Source of the DNA: Candidatus Segatella mututuai
Lineage (GTDB): Bacteria; Bacteroidota; Bacteroidia; Bacteroidales; Bacteroidaceae
DNA: 47,105 bases
Assembly: GCA_002439605.1 (NCBI GenBank)
Contig: DJOI01000036.1
Coordinates: 14,493-61,597, forward strand
Reading direction: 5' to 3'
Every line of letters starts with the position of its first letter. Position 1 is the stretch's first letter. The notes beneath the pieces were generated by a model. It was given only the letters and a program-made list of their open reading frames with translations, ran no database searches and was not told the DNA's origin. Position numbers and translations under genes: made by a program. Below are positions 1-7,922 of this stretch, piece after piece.

Positions 1-62
1 AGTATGCCGAATTTCTTCTTGGCAGGCATCAAGGCTAACCATCTTGCGGTAATCCTTGGCAT
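1..62 (-). CDS. Partial small ORF at window edge
   Basis: An open frame begins at an ATG at 62-60 on the minus strand and runs off the left edge; its visible residues start MPRITARWLALMPAKKKFG. It lies 15 bp downstream of the small ORF at 78-236, so the two could be consecutive ORFs of one element or two pieces of a frame-broken gene. Twenty codons are too few to assign a family. Real coding status is uncertain. Confidence 0.2.
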   Translation of the reverse strand, partial: MPRITARWLALMPAKKKFGI

Positions 63-77
63 AAAAGCATCCTGAGG

Positions 78-236
78 TTAGTCTTGCTTCTTTTCCAGTA
101 AAGGATAAGTTTTCTTATACTGGATGAGCCAGTCGTAATCGACCGCCTCATCTTTGCAATACTTGCGCAAGCTACGTCCCTTGCGATTCTGGTTGTAGTC
201 TTGCATCACTTTCTCGAAATATTCCTTGCTTTCCAT
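78..236 (-). CDS. Small HTH-like protein, possibly IS66-type accessory ORF or remnant
   Basis: A 52-residue ORF begins MESKEYFEKVMQDYN and contains the segment GRSLRKYCKDEAVDYDWL. The spacing of aromatic residues around RKYCKDE recalls the short N-terminal helix-turn-helix of Bacteroidota IS66-type first ORFs (pattern F-x-Y-S-R-x-F/Y-C-x-x-E, then a W or Y before a basic stretch). Such ORFs are normally longer, so this may be a truncated copy; a second open frame starts 15 bp downstream. No terminal inverted repeat is recognisable between 237 and 345. The call is a pattern-level resemblance, not a confirmed family match. It could also be a small host protein. Confidence 0.4.
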   Translation of the reverse strand: MESKEYFEKVMQDYNQNRKGRSLRKYCKDEAVDYDWLIQYKKTYPLLEKKQD

Positions 237-309
237 TTTTAATCACTTTTTCGCTTAGAGCGACGCAAGGACTATACCTGTTGCCGGGCATACATTTTCA
301 AATCTAAAA

Positions 310-341
310 TTTGTGTATGTTGAAATATCTTTGTAACTTTG
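310..341 (+). promoter_or_regulatory. Bacteroidota promoter for the GNAT gene, possibly leaderless
   Basis: TTTG at 310-313 and TAACTTTG at 334-341 are separated by 20 bp, the usual spacing in Bacteroidota. The box ends only four bases before the ATG at 346, so transcription would start at or next to the start codon. A second weaker box, TATCTTTG, lies at 326-333. Confidence 0.6.
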
Positions 342-345
342 CGGC

Positions 346-1563
346 ATGAAAGAAACAACGCTACAAGGCAATCAGGTAGAAATCAAGAAGGTGGGCTGCA
401 GGCAAGACATGGATGCATTTATTGGTTTTTACTGCGACCTGTATAAAGATAATAAATATGCGGTTCCGTTTATCAGATTCGACGAGGAGAACACTTTGTC
501 GAAAGATCGAAACACATCCTTTGAGTTCTGCGAGGCAGAGTATTACCTGGCCTTGAAAGGCGGAAAAGTGGTGGGGCGAGTGGCTGCCATCATCAACCAT
601 CGTGCCAACGAGGAGTGGCAAAAGAAGCAGGTGCGCTTCGGGTGGTTTGACTTTGTCGATGACCGTGAGGTGTCGGGTGCTCTATTGAATGCGGTGGAGC
701 AATATGGCCGCGAGCATGGCATGACAGAAATGGTCGGTCCACTTGGCTTTACCGATATGGATCGCGAGGGCATGCTTATCGAAGGGTTCGACCGCCTTTC
801 CACAGCCTATGTCATCTACAACTATCCCTATTATCCTCGGCATATCGAGGCTTTTGGAGGTTTCGAGAAAGACAACGACTGGATGGAATATCGCATCAAG
901 GTGCCTGAGGTGACACCCGAGAAGTTTGCCAAGACAGCACAGATGATAGAACACAGATTCGACCTGCATCCTTATCGCTTCAGCCGCAGACAGTTGGTGA
1001 AGAAGGGGATGGGACGTTGTATCTTCGAGATACTGAACGAGACTTATGCCAATCTGTACGACTTCCAGCAGTTGTCGGAGAAACAGATCGACCAGTTGAT
1101 CGACCAGTACATCAAGATGGCAGACCTCGATTTGGTGGTAGGTGTGGTTGATCGCAGTGTGACATCCGCTGGCAAGCAAGCAGCCTCGCAGGATGAACTC
1201 GAAGAGTTAGGCGGCAAGCTGGTAGGTTTTGGCGTGTCCTTCCCTTCGTTTGCGAGAGCCTTGCAGAAGACTCGGAACGGCAAGCTTCTGCCTTGGGGAT
1301 GGTGGCATATGCTGAAAGTGCTCAAGTGGCACAAAACCGATACTGTAGACCTGTTGCTTATCGGTGTGTTGCCTGCCTATCGTGCCAAGGGCGCCAATGC
1401 CATTATCTTCGCCCATCTCATAGAGCAGTATCGCAAGTATGGTTTCAAATGGGCCGAGGCCATGCCACAGATGGAGGAAAACACGGGTGTAAGAAGCCAG
1501 TGGCAATATTTGGAGAGCGAGCAGCATCGTCGCCGTCGTTGTTTCAAAAAGTTGCTTGCCTGA
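346..1563 (+). CDS. YghO-like GNAT-fold acyltransferase
   Basis: A 405-residue cytoplasmic protein without signal peptide or membrane segment. The N-terminal half has the features of the YghO-like N-acyltransferase family: the opening QVEIKKVGCRQDMDAF, the ALKGGKVVGRVAAI strand near residue 70, and GPLGFTDMDREGMLIEGFD near residues 130-148. The C-terminal half holds a GNAT acyl-CoA motif, VLPAYRAKGANA, near residues 339-350. The conserved opening begins within the first dozen residues, so the ATG at 346 is needed even though the promoter abuts it. The substrate is unknown. It converges on the inositol-lipid operon, and a role in lipid N-acylation is only a guess from that position. Confidence 0.75.
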   Translation: MKETTLQGNQVEIKKVGCRQDMDAFIGFYCDLYKDNKYAVPFIRFDEENTLSKDRNTSFEFCEAEYYLALKGGKVVGRVAAIINHRANEEWQKKQVRFGWFDFVDDREVSGALLNAVEQYGREHGMTEMVGPLGFTDMDREGMLIEGFDRLSTAYVIYNYPYYPRHIEAFGGFEKDNDWMEYRIKVPEVTPEKFAKTAQMIEHRFDLHPYRFSRRQLVKKGMGRCIFEILNETYANLYDFQQLSEKQIDQLIDQYIKMADLDLVVGVVDRSVTSAGKQAASQDELEELGGKLVGFGVSFPSFARALQKTRNGKLLPWGWWHMLKVLKWHKTDTVDLLLIGVLPAYRAKGANAIIFAHLIEQYRKYGFKWAEAMPQMEENTGVRSQWQYLESEQHRRRRCFKKLLA

Positions 1564-1604
1564 AAAAGTTGCTTCTTAAACCCATTGACTTGTTAATGTA
1601 ATTC

Positions 1605-2441
1605 TTATCTATTTCTCTTTAGAAATCTTTTGAACACCACCTTCTCCATGAGCAGGATGCCGAAGAGCGCAGTCGTGATGCCCAGCAGTACGTCGATGAT
1701 GTAGTGGTGCCCAGAGTAGACGGCTGTCCACCAGATACCCATGCAGATGATGGCGAAGGCTGCAGTAGTAAGTCTGTGTTGGTGGCTCATGGCAGCATAG
1801 TAGGTTGTTATGAGCATGTAGGCTGCATGCAGACTGGGAACAGCGGCAAAGACATTGGCATTCTGGCAATAGATGGAGTGGAAGACGGGATAGCCCACTA
1901 ACTCGTCGAAGCGTCCCAGTCCTGCAACATTGCCCGGCGTGCCCAGGATGGGAGTGAAGCCGTATTCCATGACGTACCAAGGTGGCGAGGCTGGATGGAT
2001 GTAATACCCCACGAAACCTATGAGGTTGACGACAAGGAAAGTCCATGAAAAACGCACAAACCAGCGATACTCTTTCTTGAAGAACAGATAGAGAGCAAAG
2101 CCTACAGGAACGGGAACCCAGCAGAGATAGAAGAATCCTGCCAGCAGGTCGGGTACGGTTGCATGGTGCACGCTGAAGTATTCGCCTGGAGTCATCACCT
2201 GCGAATGGTCGGCGACAGCCTGCAGTTCGGCAGGAGTATGAGCAGCTATGCCGAAAAATGATTTCTCAGCCTCGTAAAGCCCACGCACATCGATGTCGCC
2301 TACCATATAATTAGGGTAGAAACGCATGGAATCGTATGTTACGGCAAAGATGAGCCAAGGCAGGAAATAAAGCGCAAACTTGCGGGTCTTCTTCCATGCC
2401 AGTAGCAGGGCGAAGACAACGATAAGATACAGACTTGTCAT
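1605..2441 (-). CDS. PAP2-type inositol phosphorylceramide synthase-like enzyme
   Basis: A 278-residue polytopic membrane protein with about six hydrophobic segments. It has the PAP2 motifs PSLHA (202-206, His205) and SGHHYIID (243-250, His246 and Asp250). HHYxxD is the form found in AUR1/IPC synthases and sphingomyelin synthases, where the His-His-Asp set moves a phospho-headgroup from a glycerolipid to ceramide. It is the last gene of a four-gene operon and starts one base after the CDP-alcohol transferase stop. The B. thetaiotaomicron inositol-lipid cluster has the same PAP2 and CDP-alcohol transferase pairing. The predicted reaction is phosphatidylinositol plus ceramide to inositol phosphorylceramide. 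Family is firm; exact substrate is inferred from neighbours. A generic lipid phosphatase is the alternative. Confidence 0.8.
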   Translation of the reverse strand: MTSLYLIVVFALLLAWKKTRKFALYFLPWLIFAVTYDSMRFYPNYMVGDIDVRGLYEAEKSFFGIAAHTPAELQAVADHSQVMTPGEYFSVHHATVPDLLAGFFYLCWVPVPVGFALYLFFKKEYRWFVRFSWTFLVVNLIGFVGYYIHPASPPWYVMEYGFTPILGTPGNVAGLGRFDELVGYPVFHSIYCQNANVFAAVPSLHAAYMLITTYYAAMSHQHRLTTAAFAIICMGIWWTAVYSGHHYIIDVLLGITTALFGILLMEKVVFKRFLKRNR

Positions 2442-2442
2442 T

Positions 2443-3084
2443 CTACTTCCCCTTTTTATTCATCACGACGTAACAATGGGCTATGCGCCAGAATGCGGTG
2501 ATGTTGGCAAGCACAGCGATAAGGATCATTCCGCCGGCTATCCAGCAGATGTCGCCTGTGGTGCCTGTAAGCATAGCGGTGACGGCTGTAACCACAACTC
2601 GTTCGGGACGTTGCATCAGTCCTACTTTGCACTCGATGTCCAGGCCCTCGGCACGGGCACGTACGTAGCTCACCATTACCGAGCCTATCATGGCGGCAAA
2701 AGTGATGATGCCCATCCAAAAGCTCATCTCGTCTTGCATACGTAAGAAGTAAAGGCAGATGCCGAAGAGACTTATCAGTTCGCTATAGCGGTCGAGTGTC
2801 GAGTCCCATAGTGCTCCGAAGAGGCTGCTTTTTCCACTCATTCGTGCCAGTCGACCGTCCATCATGTCGAAGAGCCCGGCGGCAAGGATGATGAGACCCC
2901 CCCATCCTAAGAGTGCCAAGCTCTGGGTGAGGGCAGCCTCGATGAAGAACCCAGCCGCCACAATATTGCCGATGAAACCGATGAAGGTAACGATATTGGG
3001 GGTGATGTGTAAATGGATCATCGCCTTGATGATAGGATTGATGATCACATAGATGACTTTCTGTAAGAAATCTCTGTAGTTCAT
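2443..3084 (-). CDS. CDP-alcohol phosphatidyltransferase, predicted phosphatidylinositol-phosphate synthase
   Basis: A 213-residue integral membrane enzyme. The complete catalytic signature is present: Asp73, Asp76, Gly77, Ala80, Arg81, Gly90, Asp94 and Asp98 (D-x2-DG-x2-AR-x8-G-x3-D-x3-D), which binds the metal and CDP-diacylglycerol. In the B. thetaiotaomicron pathway the equivalent enzyme joins CDP-diacylglycerol to inositol phosphate. The start at 3084 gives MNYRDFLQK followed directly by the first membrane helix; the longer open frame upstream runs into the next gene's coding DNA and looks spurious. It sits 53 bp after the GtrA-like gene and one base before the PAP2 gene. Other headgroups cannot be excluded from motifs alone. 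Confidence 0.85.
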   Translation of the reverse strand: MNYRDFLQKVIYVIINPIIKAMIHLHITPNIVTFIGFIGNIVAAGFFIEAALTQSLALLGWGGLIILAAGLFDMMDGRLARMSGKSSLFGALWDSTLDRYSELISLFGICLYFLRMQDEMSFWMGIITFAAMIGSVMVSYVRARAEGLDIECKVGLMQRPERVVVTAVTAMLTGTTGDICWIAGGMILIAVLANITAFWRIAHCYVVMNKKGK

Positions 3085-3137
3085 ATTTTTTTGAAATGTT
3101 GTTGATTCTGAATATTTTGTTATTCCTCGGCAGCCTC

Positions 3138-3557
3138 CTATCTGTCTGGGGTGAATACAAACTTGCGCTGTGCTGGATAGTTGACCATTACAGCCACAAG
3201 GATGCTCACCACGCTTTTTGGGATGAGATAGTGTACATCGATGCGTTCGTGGCTGTTGATGAACTCGGTGAGGGCAATGGTGCCTCCCGAATTGAGCAAC
3301 CAACTGATGGCCCACACGATGAAATATCGCCATGCCACACTTCTTTTCTTGCGATGGGAGTCTCCGAAAACGTAACGATAATTCAGACAGCAGTTGGTTA
3401 CGCCGCCTGCCATCACACCCAAAGCGTTTGCCAAGCCATAATAGAGTCCTACGATGTCGGATAGCAGGAATGCCAAACCGAAGTCTACCGCAGAACCCAT
3501 CGTGGCCGTTACCTCTGCCTTCCCGAATGTATATAATTCATGCTTTACCTTACCCAT
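3138..3557 (-). CDS. GtrA-like (DPMS accessory) membrane protein
   Basis: A 139-residue protein with four predicted membrane helices. It has features of the GtrA/DPMS family: a TFGKAEVTATMGSAVDFG opening around residues 9-26, an NYRYVF segment near residues 62-67 and the closing NYPAQRKFVF near residues 127-136. Members are thought to help move lipid-linked sugars or headgroups across the membrane. The chosen ATG at 3557 overlaps the end of the PgpA-type gene by 13 bp, implying translational coupling. A similar gene sits in the inositol-lipid cluster of B. thetaiotaomicron. A role in flipping or handling phosphoinositol lipids is inference. Confidence 0.75.
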   Translation of the reverse strand: MGKVKHELYTFGKAEVTATMGSAVDFGLAFLLSDIVGLYYGLANALGVMAGGVTNCCLNYRYVFGDSHRKKRSVAWRYFIVWAISWLLNSGGTIALTEFINSHERIDVHYLIPKSVVSILVAVMVNYPAQRKFVFTPDR

Positions 3558-4081
3558 GCCAGCGCTATTTTGATGATGACCATAGTGATTGCCGCATAGA
3601 CTCCTCCGAGGATGTCGTCGGCCATCACATAGAAAGCTCCTTTCATGCGGTCGAGGTGCTTGATGCCAAGAGGTTTCACCATGTCGAAGAAGCGGAAAAG
3701 TGCCAAGGCCACTACTGCCCACCACAGTGAGTCGGCTTTGTGGCCAGCCTCTTCGAAAGGTATGATGAGCGATAGGGGAATCCAGACTCCCACGATCTCG
3801 TCGATAACCACGCGGCTTGGGTCTTCTCCCCAGTAGGGTTGGAGCTGTGCTGTGGCCCATGTGCCCAACAGGGTAAACGCCACTGCTAACAGCAACATGG
3901 TCGCCTGAAGGGTTGTTCCGTCCAAATTTGCCAATACGGCTATCAATGCCCATATCAGCGTGCCCAACACCGAGCCTGCTGTTCCTGGTCCACAAGGCCA
4001 GAAACCGCAGCCTAAGCCGGTTCCTATGATGGCGGGGAGCAGGGGTGGACGCTTGTCTGTTAGATTGCCTTTATCGTTCAT
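3545..4081 (-). CDS. PgpA-family phosphatase, predicted phosphatidylinositol-phosphate phosphatase
   Basis: A 178-residue membrane phosphatase of the PgpA (phosphatidylglycerophosphatase A) family. GTGLGCGFWPCGPGTAGS lies near residues 20-37 and the conserved VVIDEIVG at 91-98, with Asp94 and Glu95. In E. coli PgpA removes phosphate from phosphatidylglycerophosphate. Here it lies in an operon with a CDP-alcohol transferase and an IPC-synthase-like enzyme, so removal of phosphate from phosphatidylinositol phosphate is the better prediction, as described for the B. thetaiotaomicron cluster. It is the first gene after the promoter at 4169-4176, with a leader of about 80 nt. No inositol-phosphate synthase gene precedes it. 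Confidence 0.85.
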   Translation of the reverse strand: MNDKGNLTDKRPPLLPAIIGTGLGCGFWPCGPGTAGSVLGTLIWALIAVLANLDGTTLQATMLLLAVAFTLLGTWATAQLQPYWGEDPSRVVIDEIVGVWIPLSLIIPFEEAGHKADSLWWAVVALALFRFFDMVKPLGIKHLDRMKGAFYVMADDILGGVYAAITMVIIKIALAWVR

Positions 4082-4168
4082 ATTTTGTTTTCAGTTCTTT
4101 TCTTTGTTCTGTTTCTTTTGTTTTTACATTATAATTAATGATAATTAAACAAATGTGGGTTCAGTTTG

Positions 4169-4176
4169 CAAAATTA
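4169..4176 (-). promoter_or_regulatory. -7 box for the inositol-lipid operon
   Basis: On the minus strand this reads TAATTTTG, a good match to TAnnTTTG. Transcription would begin near 4163 and give an AT-rich leader of about 80 nt before the PgpA-type gene. Confidence 0.5.
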
Positions 4177-4291
4177 CGCTAAAAACCTCAAATAGCCAAA
4201 TAGTTTTTCCCAATATTCTACAAATATACCAAAAACAAGGTAAAAAACTAAATTAATCAAAAAGTTTTCCGCTCGTTTCGGATAATATTTA

Positions 4292-4299
4292 TAACTTTG
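4292..4299 (+). promoter_or_regulatory. -7 box for the DUF5686 gene
   Basis: TAACTTTG on the plus strand, about 100 bp upstream of the ATG at 4397 and divergent from the box at 4169-4176. The remaining 315-bp gap between the genes is AT-rich and holds nothing else recognisable. Confidence 0.55.
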
Positions 4300-4396
4300 C
4301 AGCCAAAATATGTTGAGGAGGAAGTATGTCCGCCGATGAAGATAAAAGGGTTAAAGAAAAAGAGAAGAGTTATAAAATAAAAAAGGTATTTAGGAA

Positions 4397-6949
4397 ATGA
4401 AGATAAAACTTCGCATATGTATGCTGGTCGTGTTGCTGGTCGCCTTGTCGCAGCAGATGATGGCTCAACAGAAAATAACAGGTCGCGTTATTGACACAGA
4501 CGGATTTGCTGTGCCCTATGCCAGTGTGCAGTATCGAGGACATAGGATAGCAGTGTCGAGTGATGGGGAAGGTCGTTTCTCCATAGAAAAACACGAGGGT
4601 TGGATGCTTACCGTGAGTGCCTTGAGCTACAAGACGCAGACGGTGAAGGTGGAGGCCAGTACCAGCTTCCTGGAGGTAAAGCTAAAGGATGACAGCCGTA
4701 AGCTCAACGAGGTGGTGGTGAAGTCGAAGCGAGGCAAGTACAAGCGCAAGGATAATCCTGCTGTGGAGTTGATGCGTCGCATTATTGCAGCCAAGAAGAA
4801 AACAGACCTGGCAAACCATCCTTATTATCGATACGACAAGTACCAAAAGATAACTCTTGCACTGAACGACCTTTCGAAGGAACAGCTTGAGGGCAAGTTC
4901 TTCAGTAAACGACAGTATCTGCTCGACCAGGTAGAGAAATCGCCCTATAACGGTAAGCTCACTCTTCCGGTTAGTGTTGACGAAACAGTGTCACAGCATA
5001 TTTATCGTAAAGACCCCAAGAGCGAGAAAGATATCATCAAAGGGCAGCAGAGCAATGGCATCGGACAGGTGATGCAGACTGGTGAAATCCTGAGCACCAC
5101 TATGAAAGATGTCTTTACAGATGTGGATATTTACGATGACTATGTGCGCCTGTTGCAGTATCCATTCCCCTCGCCGATAGGCAGGACGGCCATTTCTTTT
5201 TACCATTATTATATAGAGGACACGGTCTATGTGGAACGCGACCTTTGTTATCATCTCCAGTTTATACCAGCCAACTCGCAGGATTTTGGATTCCGTGGCG
5301 AACTTTACGTGACAGCCGACAGTACGCTGCATGTAAAGAAATGTAACTTATATATGCCTCACAACAGCGACGTGAACTGGGTGAAGGATATGAAGATAGA
5401 GCAGGAGTTCACACGGTTGGACAATGGTGAATGGGTGCTTACCAAGGATGACATGGTGGCGGAGATACACGCTAACAACTTGCTGCAAGACCTGCTTGTG
5501 GTGCGTAACACCCGACTTACCGACTATTCCTTTGACGAACTGCCCAAGGTGCTTTTCAAGGGCAAGGCGAAAGTGCGGCATGACATAGATGCCATGAACC
5601 GGGATGAGGCTTACTGGAACAAGTATCGGCAGGTTGACCTTACCAAGAGTGAGTCGTCGATGGACAGTTTCATACGTCGTATGGAGAACTCTAAAGGGTT
5701 CAAATGGATTATCTTAGGTGTGAAGGCTCTGATGGAGAACTATGTGGAGATAGGAAGCGGACAGGGAGGAAAGAGAAGCAAGTTCGACTTTGGACCTATC
5801 AATACCTATCTGTCGAAAAACTATGTCGACGGCATACGTCTTCGTCTGGCGGGTCGTACCATGGCTTCGCTCAACCCGCATTTCTTTTGGAACGGTTACG
5901 CTGCCTATGGTACGAAGAGCAACGACTGGTATACGGGACATGTGTTTACCTATTCGCTCAACAAGAAGAAAAACAGCCCTTTCGAATTCCCGATGCGAAA
6001 TGTTACCTTCGAGGTGTCTCGTGATATCATGTCGCCTTCCGACGACAATCTGGAGCACAACAAGGACAATATTTTTATGACTTTCCGTGCGGCAACACAG
6101 GATGAGATGTTCCTTTATCATCGCCAAAGACTTGCCTTTACTTACGAGACAGAGTGGGGGTTGCGTTTTGATGCGGGGATTCGCTGGCAAAGCAACCGTA
6201 CCGCTGGCAATCTGCACTACTTTGCACTTGATGGAAATGAGGTGAAGAAAATCAGGATGACAGACGTTAATGTCGGCATCAATTACAATCCAGGAGTCAC
6301 CTATGTCAACACCAAGCAGCAGCGACTGCCTATCAACCTCGACAGTCCGGAGATAGGCATCTCGCATACCATGGGCTTAAAAGGCTTTATGGGAGGTCAG
6401 TATCATAGCAACATCACCAAAGTGAGCATCTATAAACGACAGTGGCTTGGAAGTTTTGGTTATCTCGATTTCCATGCCGTGGGACAGGCTCAGTGGAACA
6501 AGGTGCCATTCCCTATGCTCATCCTGCCGCCTATCAACCTCTCGTACTTCGAGCTTGAGTCGAGTGTGAGCTTGATGAGAGATTGGGAGTTCCTTAACGA
6601 CCGTCAGGTGTTTGCCTCCCTGTCGTGGGACATGAACGGCAAGTTGCTCAACCGTATTCCGCTCATCAAGAAGTTGAAGTGGCGTGAATACTTTGCCGTC
6701 AAGGGCGTGTGGGGAGACCTCACCGACAAGAACAATCCGTACATAGAGAAGAACCAAGGGGATTCGAAGCTGTTTAAGTTCCCTTCCAAGTCGCACGTGA
6801 TGGGAAATACACCCTACTGGGAATGTGTGGCTGGTGTACACAATATCTTTAAGTTCTTTTCTGTAGAGTACGTGCGACGACTTTCCTATCTTCATAACGA
6901 GGATATTAGCAAGTGGGGTATCCGCTTAGGGTTCGATATGACTTTCTAA
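4397..6949 (+). CDS. DUF5686 outer-membrane protein with carboxypeptidase-like regulatory domain
   Basis: An 850-residue exported protein. A cleavable signal peptide (residues 1-23, ending near MAQQ) is followed by a carboxypeptidase-regulatory-like beta-sandwich (about 25-105, starting KITGRVIDTDGFAVPYASV). A linker ending in NEVVVKSKRGKYKRKDNPA then leads to a DUF5686 region to the C-terminus. The C-terminal third alternates aromatic beta strands and ends in phenylalanine (RLGFDMTF), typical of an outer-membrane barrel assembled by BAM. The N-terminal module resembles that of TonB-dependent transporters, but no plug domain is visible. Function of DUF5686 is unknown. The response regulator gene follows after 56 bp, suggesting co-transcription. 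Confidence 0.85.
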   Translation: MKIKLRICMLVVLLVALSQQMMAQQKITGRVIDTDGFAVPYASVQYRGHRIAVSSDGEGRFSIEKHEGWMLTVSALSYKTQTVKVEASTSFLEVKLKDDSRKLNEVVVKSKRGKYKRKDNPAVELMRRIIAAKKKTDLANHPYYRYDKYQKITLALNDLSKEQLEGKFFSKRQYLLDQVEKSPYNGKLTLPVSVDETVSQHIYRKDPKSEKDIIKGQQSNGIGQVMQTGEILSTTMKDVFTDVDIYDDYVRLLQYPFPSPIGRTAISFYHYYIEDTVYVERDLCYHLQFIPANSQDFGFRGELYVTADSTLHVKKCNLYMPHNSDVNWVKDMKIEQEFTRLDNGEWVLTKDDMVAEIHANNLLQDLLVVRNTRLTDYSFDELPKVLFKGKAKVRHDIDAMNRDEAYWNKYRQVDLTKSESSMDSFIRRMENSKGFKWIILGVKALMENYVEIGSGQGGKRSKFDFGPINTYLSKNYVDGIRLRLAGRTMASLNPHFFWNGYAAYGTKSNDWYTGHVFTYSLNKKKNSPFEFPMRNVTFEVSRDIMSPSDDNLEHNKDNIFMTFRAATQDEMFLYHRQRLAFTYETEWGLRFDAGIRWQSNRTAGNLHYFALDGNEVKKIRMTDVNVGINYNPGVTYVNTKQQRLPINLDSPEIGISHTMGLKGFMGGQYHSNITKVSIYKRQWLGSFGYLDFHAVGQAQWNKVPFPMLILPPINLSYFELESSVSLMRDWEFLNDRQVFASLSWDMNGKLLNRIPLIKKLKWREYFAVKGVWGDLTDKNNPYIEKNQGDSKLFKFPSKSHVMGNTPYWECVAGVHNIFKFFSVEYVRRLSYLHNEDISKWGIRLGFDMTF

Positions 6950-7005
6950 GAGGAAAAATGTGAGAGAATGGGCAAGAAAGAACAACATAAAACAAAGTGC
7001 GCATT

Positions 7006-7671
7006 ATGAGAATACTATTGGCAGACAGACAGGACATAACCCGTATGGGGCTGGTTCATATCATTGGGAACATGAATGCCAGCGGTAGGGAAGGTGCACC
7101 TGGGATGGAATGGAAATATGTGGAAGACAAGGCAGAGATGGTGCTTGCCTTAAAGGACGACGATGATGCGGTGGTGGTGCTCGATTATACGCTTTTCGAC
7201 ATCAATGATGCTGACGAACTGCTCATCCTGCACCAAAGGTTCTCTCGCACCCGTTGGCTGCTCTTCAGCGAAGACTTGAGCGTAGACTTTGTACGCGTGC
7301 TCATAGCAAGTAGCACGCAGTTCAGTATCTTGACCAAAGAAAGTCAGCTTCCGGAAATCAAGGCTGCTATCCAGTATTGTGTGCGGGGCAATCGATTCAT
7401 CTGCCAGCACATGACAGAGGTCCTTCTCGCTCCTCCGCCAACGAAGACGGAGGAAAAGGTGAAACTCACCAAGACCGAGACCGAGATTCTGAAGGACATA
7501 GCCCTCGGCATGACTACCAAAGAAATAGCCGAGAAGCGTTTCTCGAGTTTTCATACAGTCAACACCCATCGCAAGAATATCTTTAGAAAACTCGATGTGA
7601 ACAATGCTCACGAGGCTACCAAATATGCTTTGAGAGCAGGTCTTGTCGACTCGGCGGAATATTATATTTAA
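7006..7671 (+). CDS. LuxR/NarL-type response regulator
   Basis: A 221-residue regulator. The receiver domain covers about residues 1-120: RILLADRQD at the start supplies acidic residues, VVLDYTLF carries the predicted phosphorylated Asp, and SILTKESQ the conserved Lys. A LuxR-type helix-turn-helix covers about 155-215, with LTKTETEILKDIALGMTTKE and HTVNTHRKNIFRKLDV. A GTG at 6997 is also in frame, but the ATG at 7006 begins directly at the receiver strand. No histidine kinase is adjacent, so it is an orphan regulator, perhaps linked to the DUF5686 gene upstream. Strong terminator downstream. Confidence 0.85.
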   Translation: MRILLADRQDITRMGLVHIIGNMNASGREGAPGMEWKYVEDKAEMVLALKDDDDAVVVLDYTLFDINDADELLILHQRFSRTRWLLFSEDLSVDFVRVLIASSTQFSILTKESQLPEIKAAIQYCVRGNRFICQHMTEVLLAPPPTKTEEKVKLTKTETEILKDIALGMTTKEIAEKRFSSFHTVNTHRKNIFRKLDVNNAHEATKYALRAGLVDSAEYYI

Positions 7672-7678
7672 CTCTGGC

Positions 7679-7723
7679 AAGCGCAAGTGTTTTCATTGCT
7701 CAATAATGAAAGCACTTGCGCTT
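7679..7723 (+). terminator. Strong intrinsic terminator after the response regulator
   Basis: A 19-bp stem with a single T-G wobble (7679-7697 with 7705-7723), a seven-base loop and a CTTTTTC tract at the end. It begins eight bases after the response regulator stop. Confidence 0.9.
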
Positions 7724-7763
7724 TTTCATCTAAGAGCGGCCAACCATCAAATTGCTTTTAGTT

Positions 7764-7922
7764 TGGTCAACAAAAATCGTTAAACCACAGTTTATTTGTT
7801 CTGCTCTTGTTGCAGATTGTCCGTTCCGTGACTTGGAATGTCCGTTCCGTGTCACGGAACGGAGATTTTGCAGCATAAAGAGATAATTTCTATCGTATAA
7901 GAGTGAGATTTCTGTGGTATTA
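7764..7922. repeat. Dispersed intergenic repeat element, copy A
   Basis: The head at 7764-7791 (TGGTCAAC, two bases, AAATCGTT, one base, AACCACAGT) matches 25 of 28 positions at 29638-29665. The tail TGTGGTAT at 7913-7920 also occurs in the second copy (29830-29837), and ACCACA in the head is inverted relative to TGTGGT in the tail. Between them lie two 21-bp direct repeats. No coding frame crosses the element in both copies. The remainder of this 644-bp intergenic region holds the candidate sRNA and the LacI control region. Confidence 0.6.
7818..7863. repeat. Two 21-bp tandem repeats ending in a palindrome
   Basis: Two 21-bp units lie at 7818-7838 and 7839-7859, both starting TGTCCGTTCCGTG. 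The second unit and the following bases form an 11-bp palindrome around a single base (TCCGTTCCGTG, T, CACGGAACGGA at 7841-7863), able to fold into a hairpin. Confidence 0.85.
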
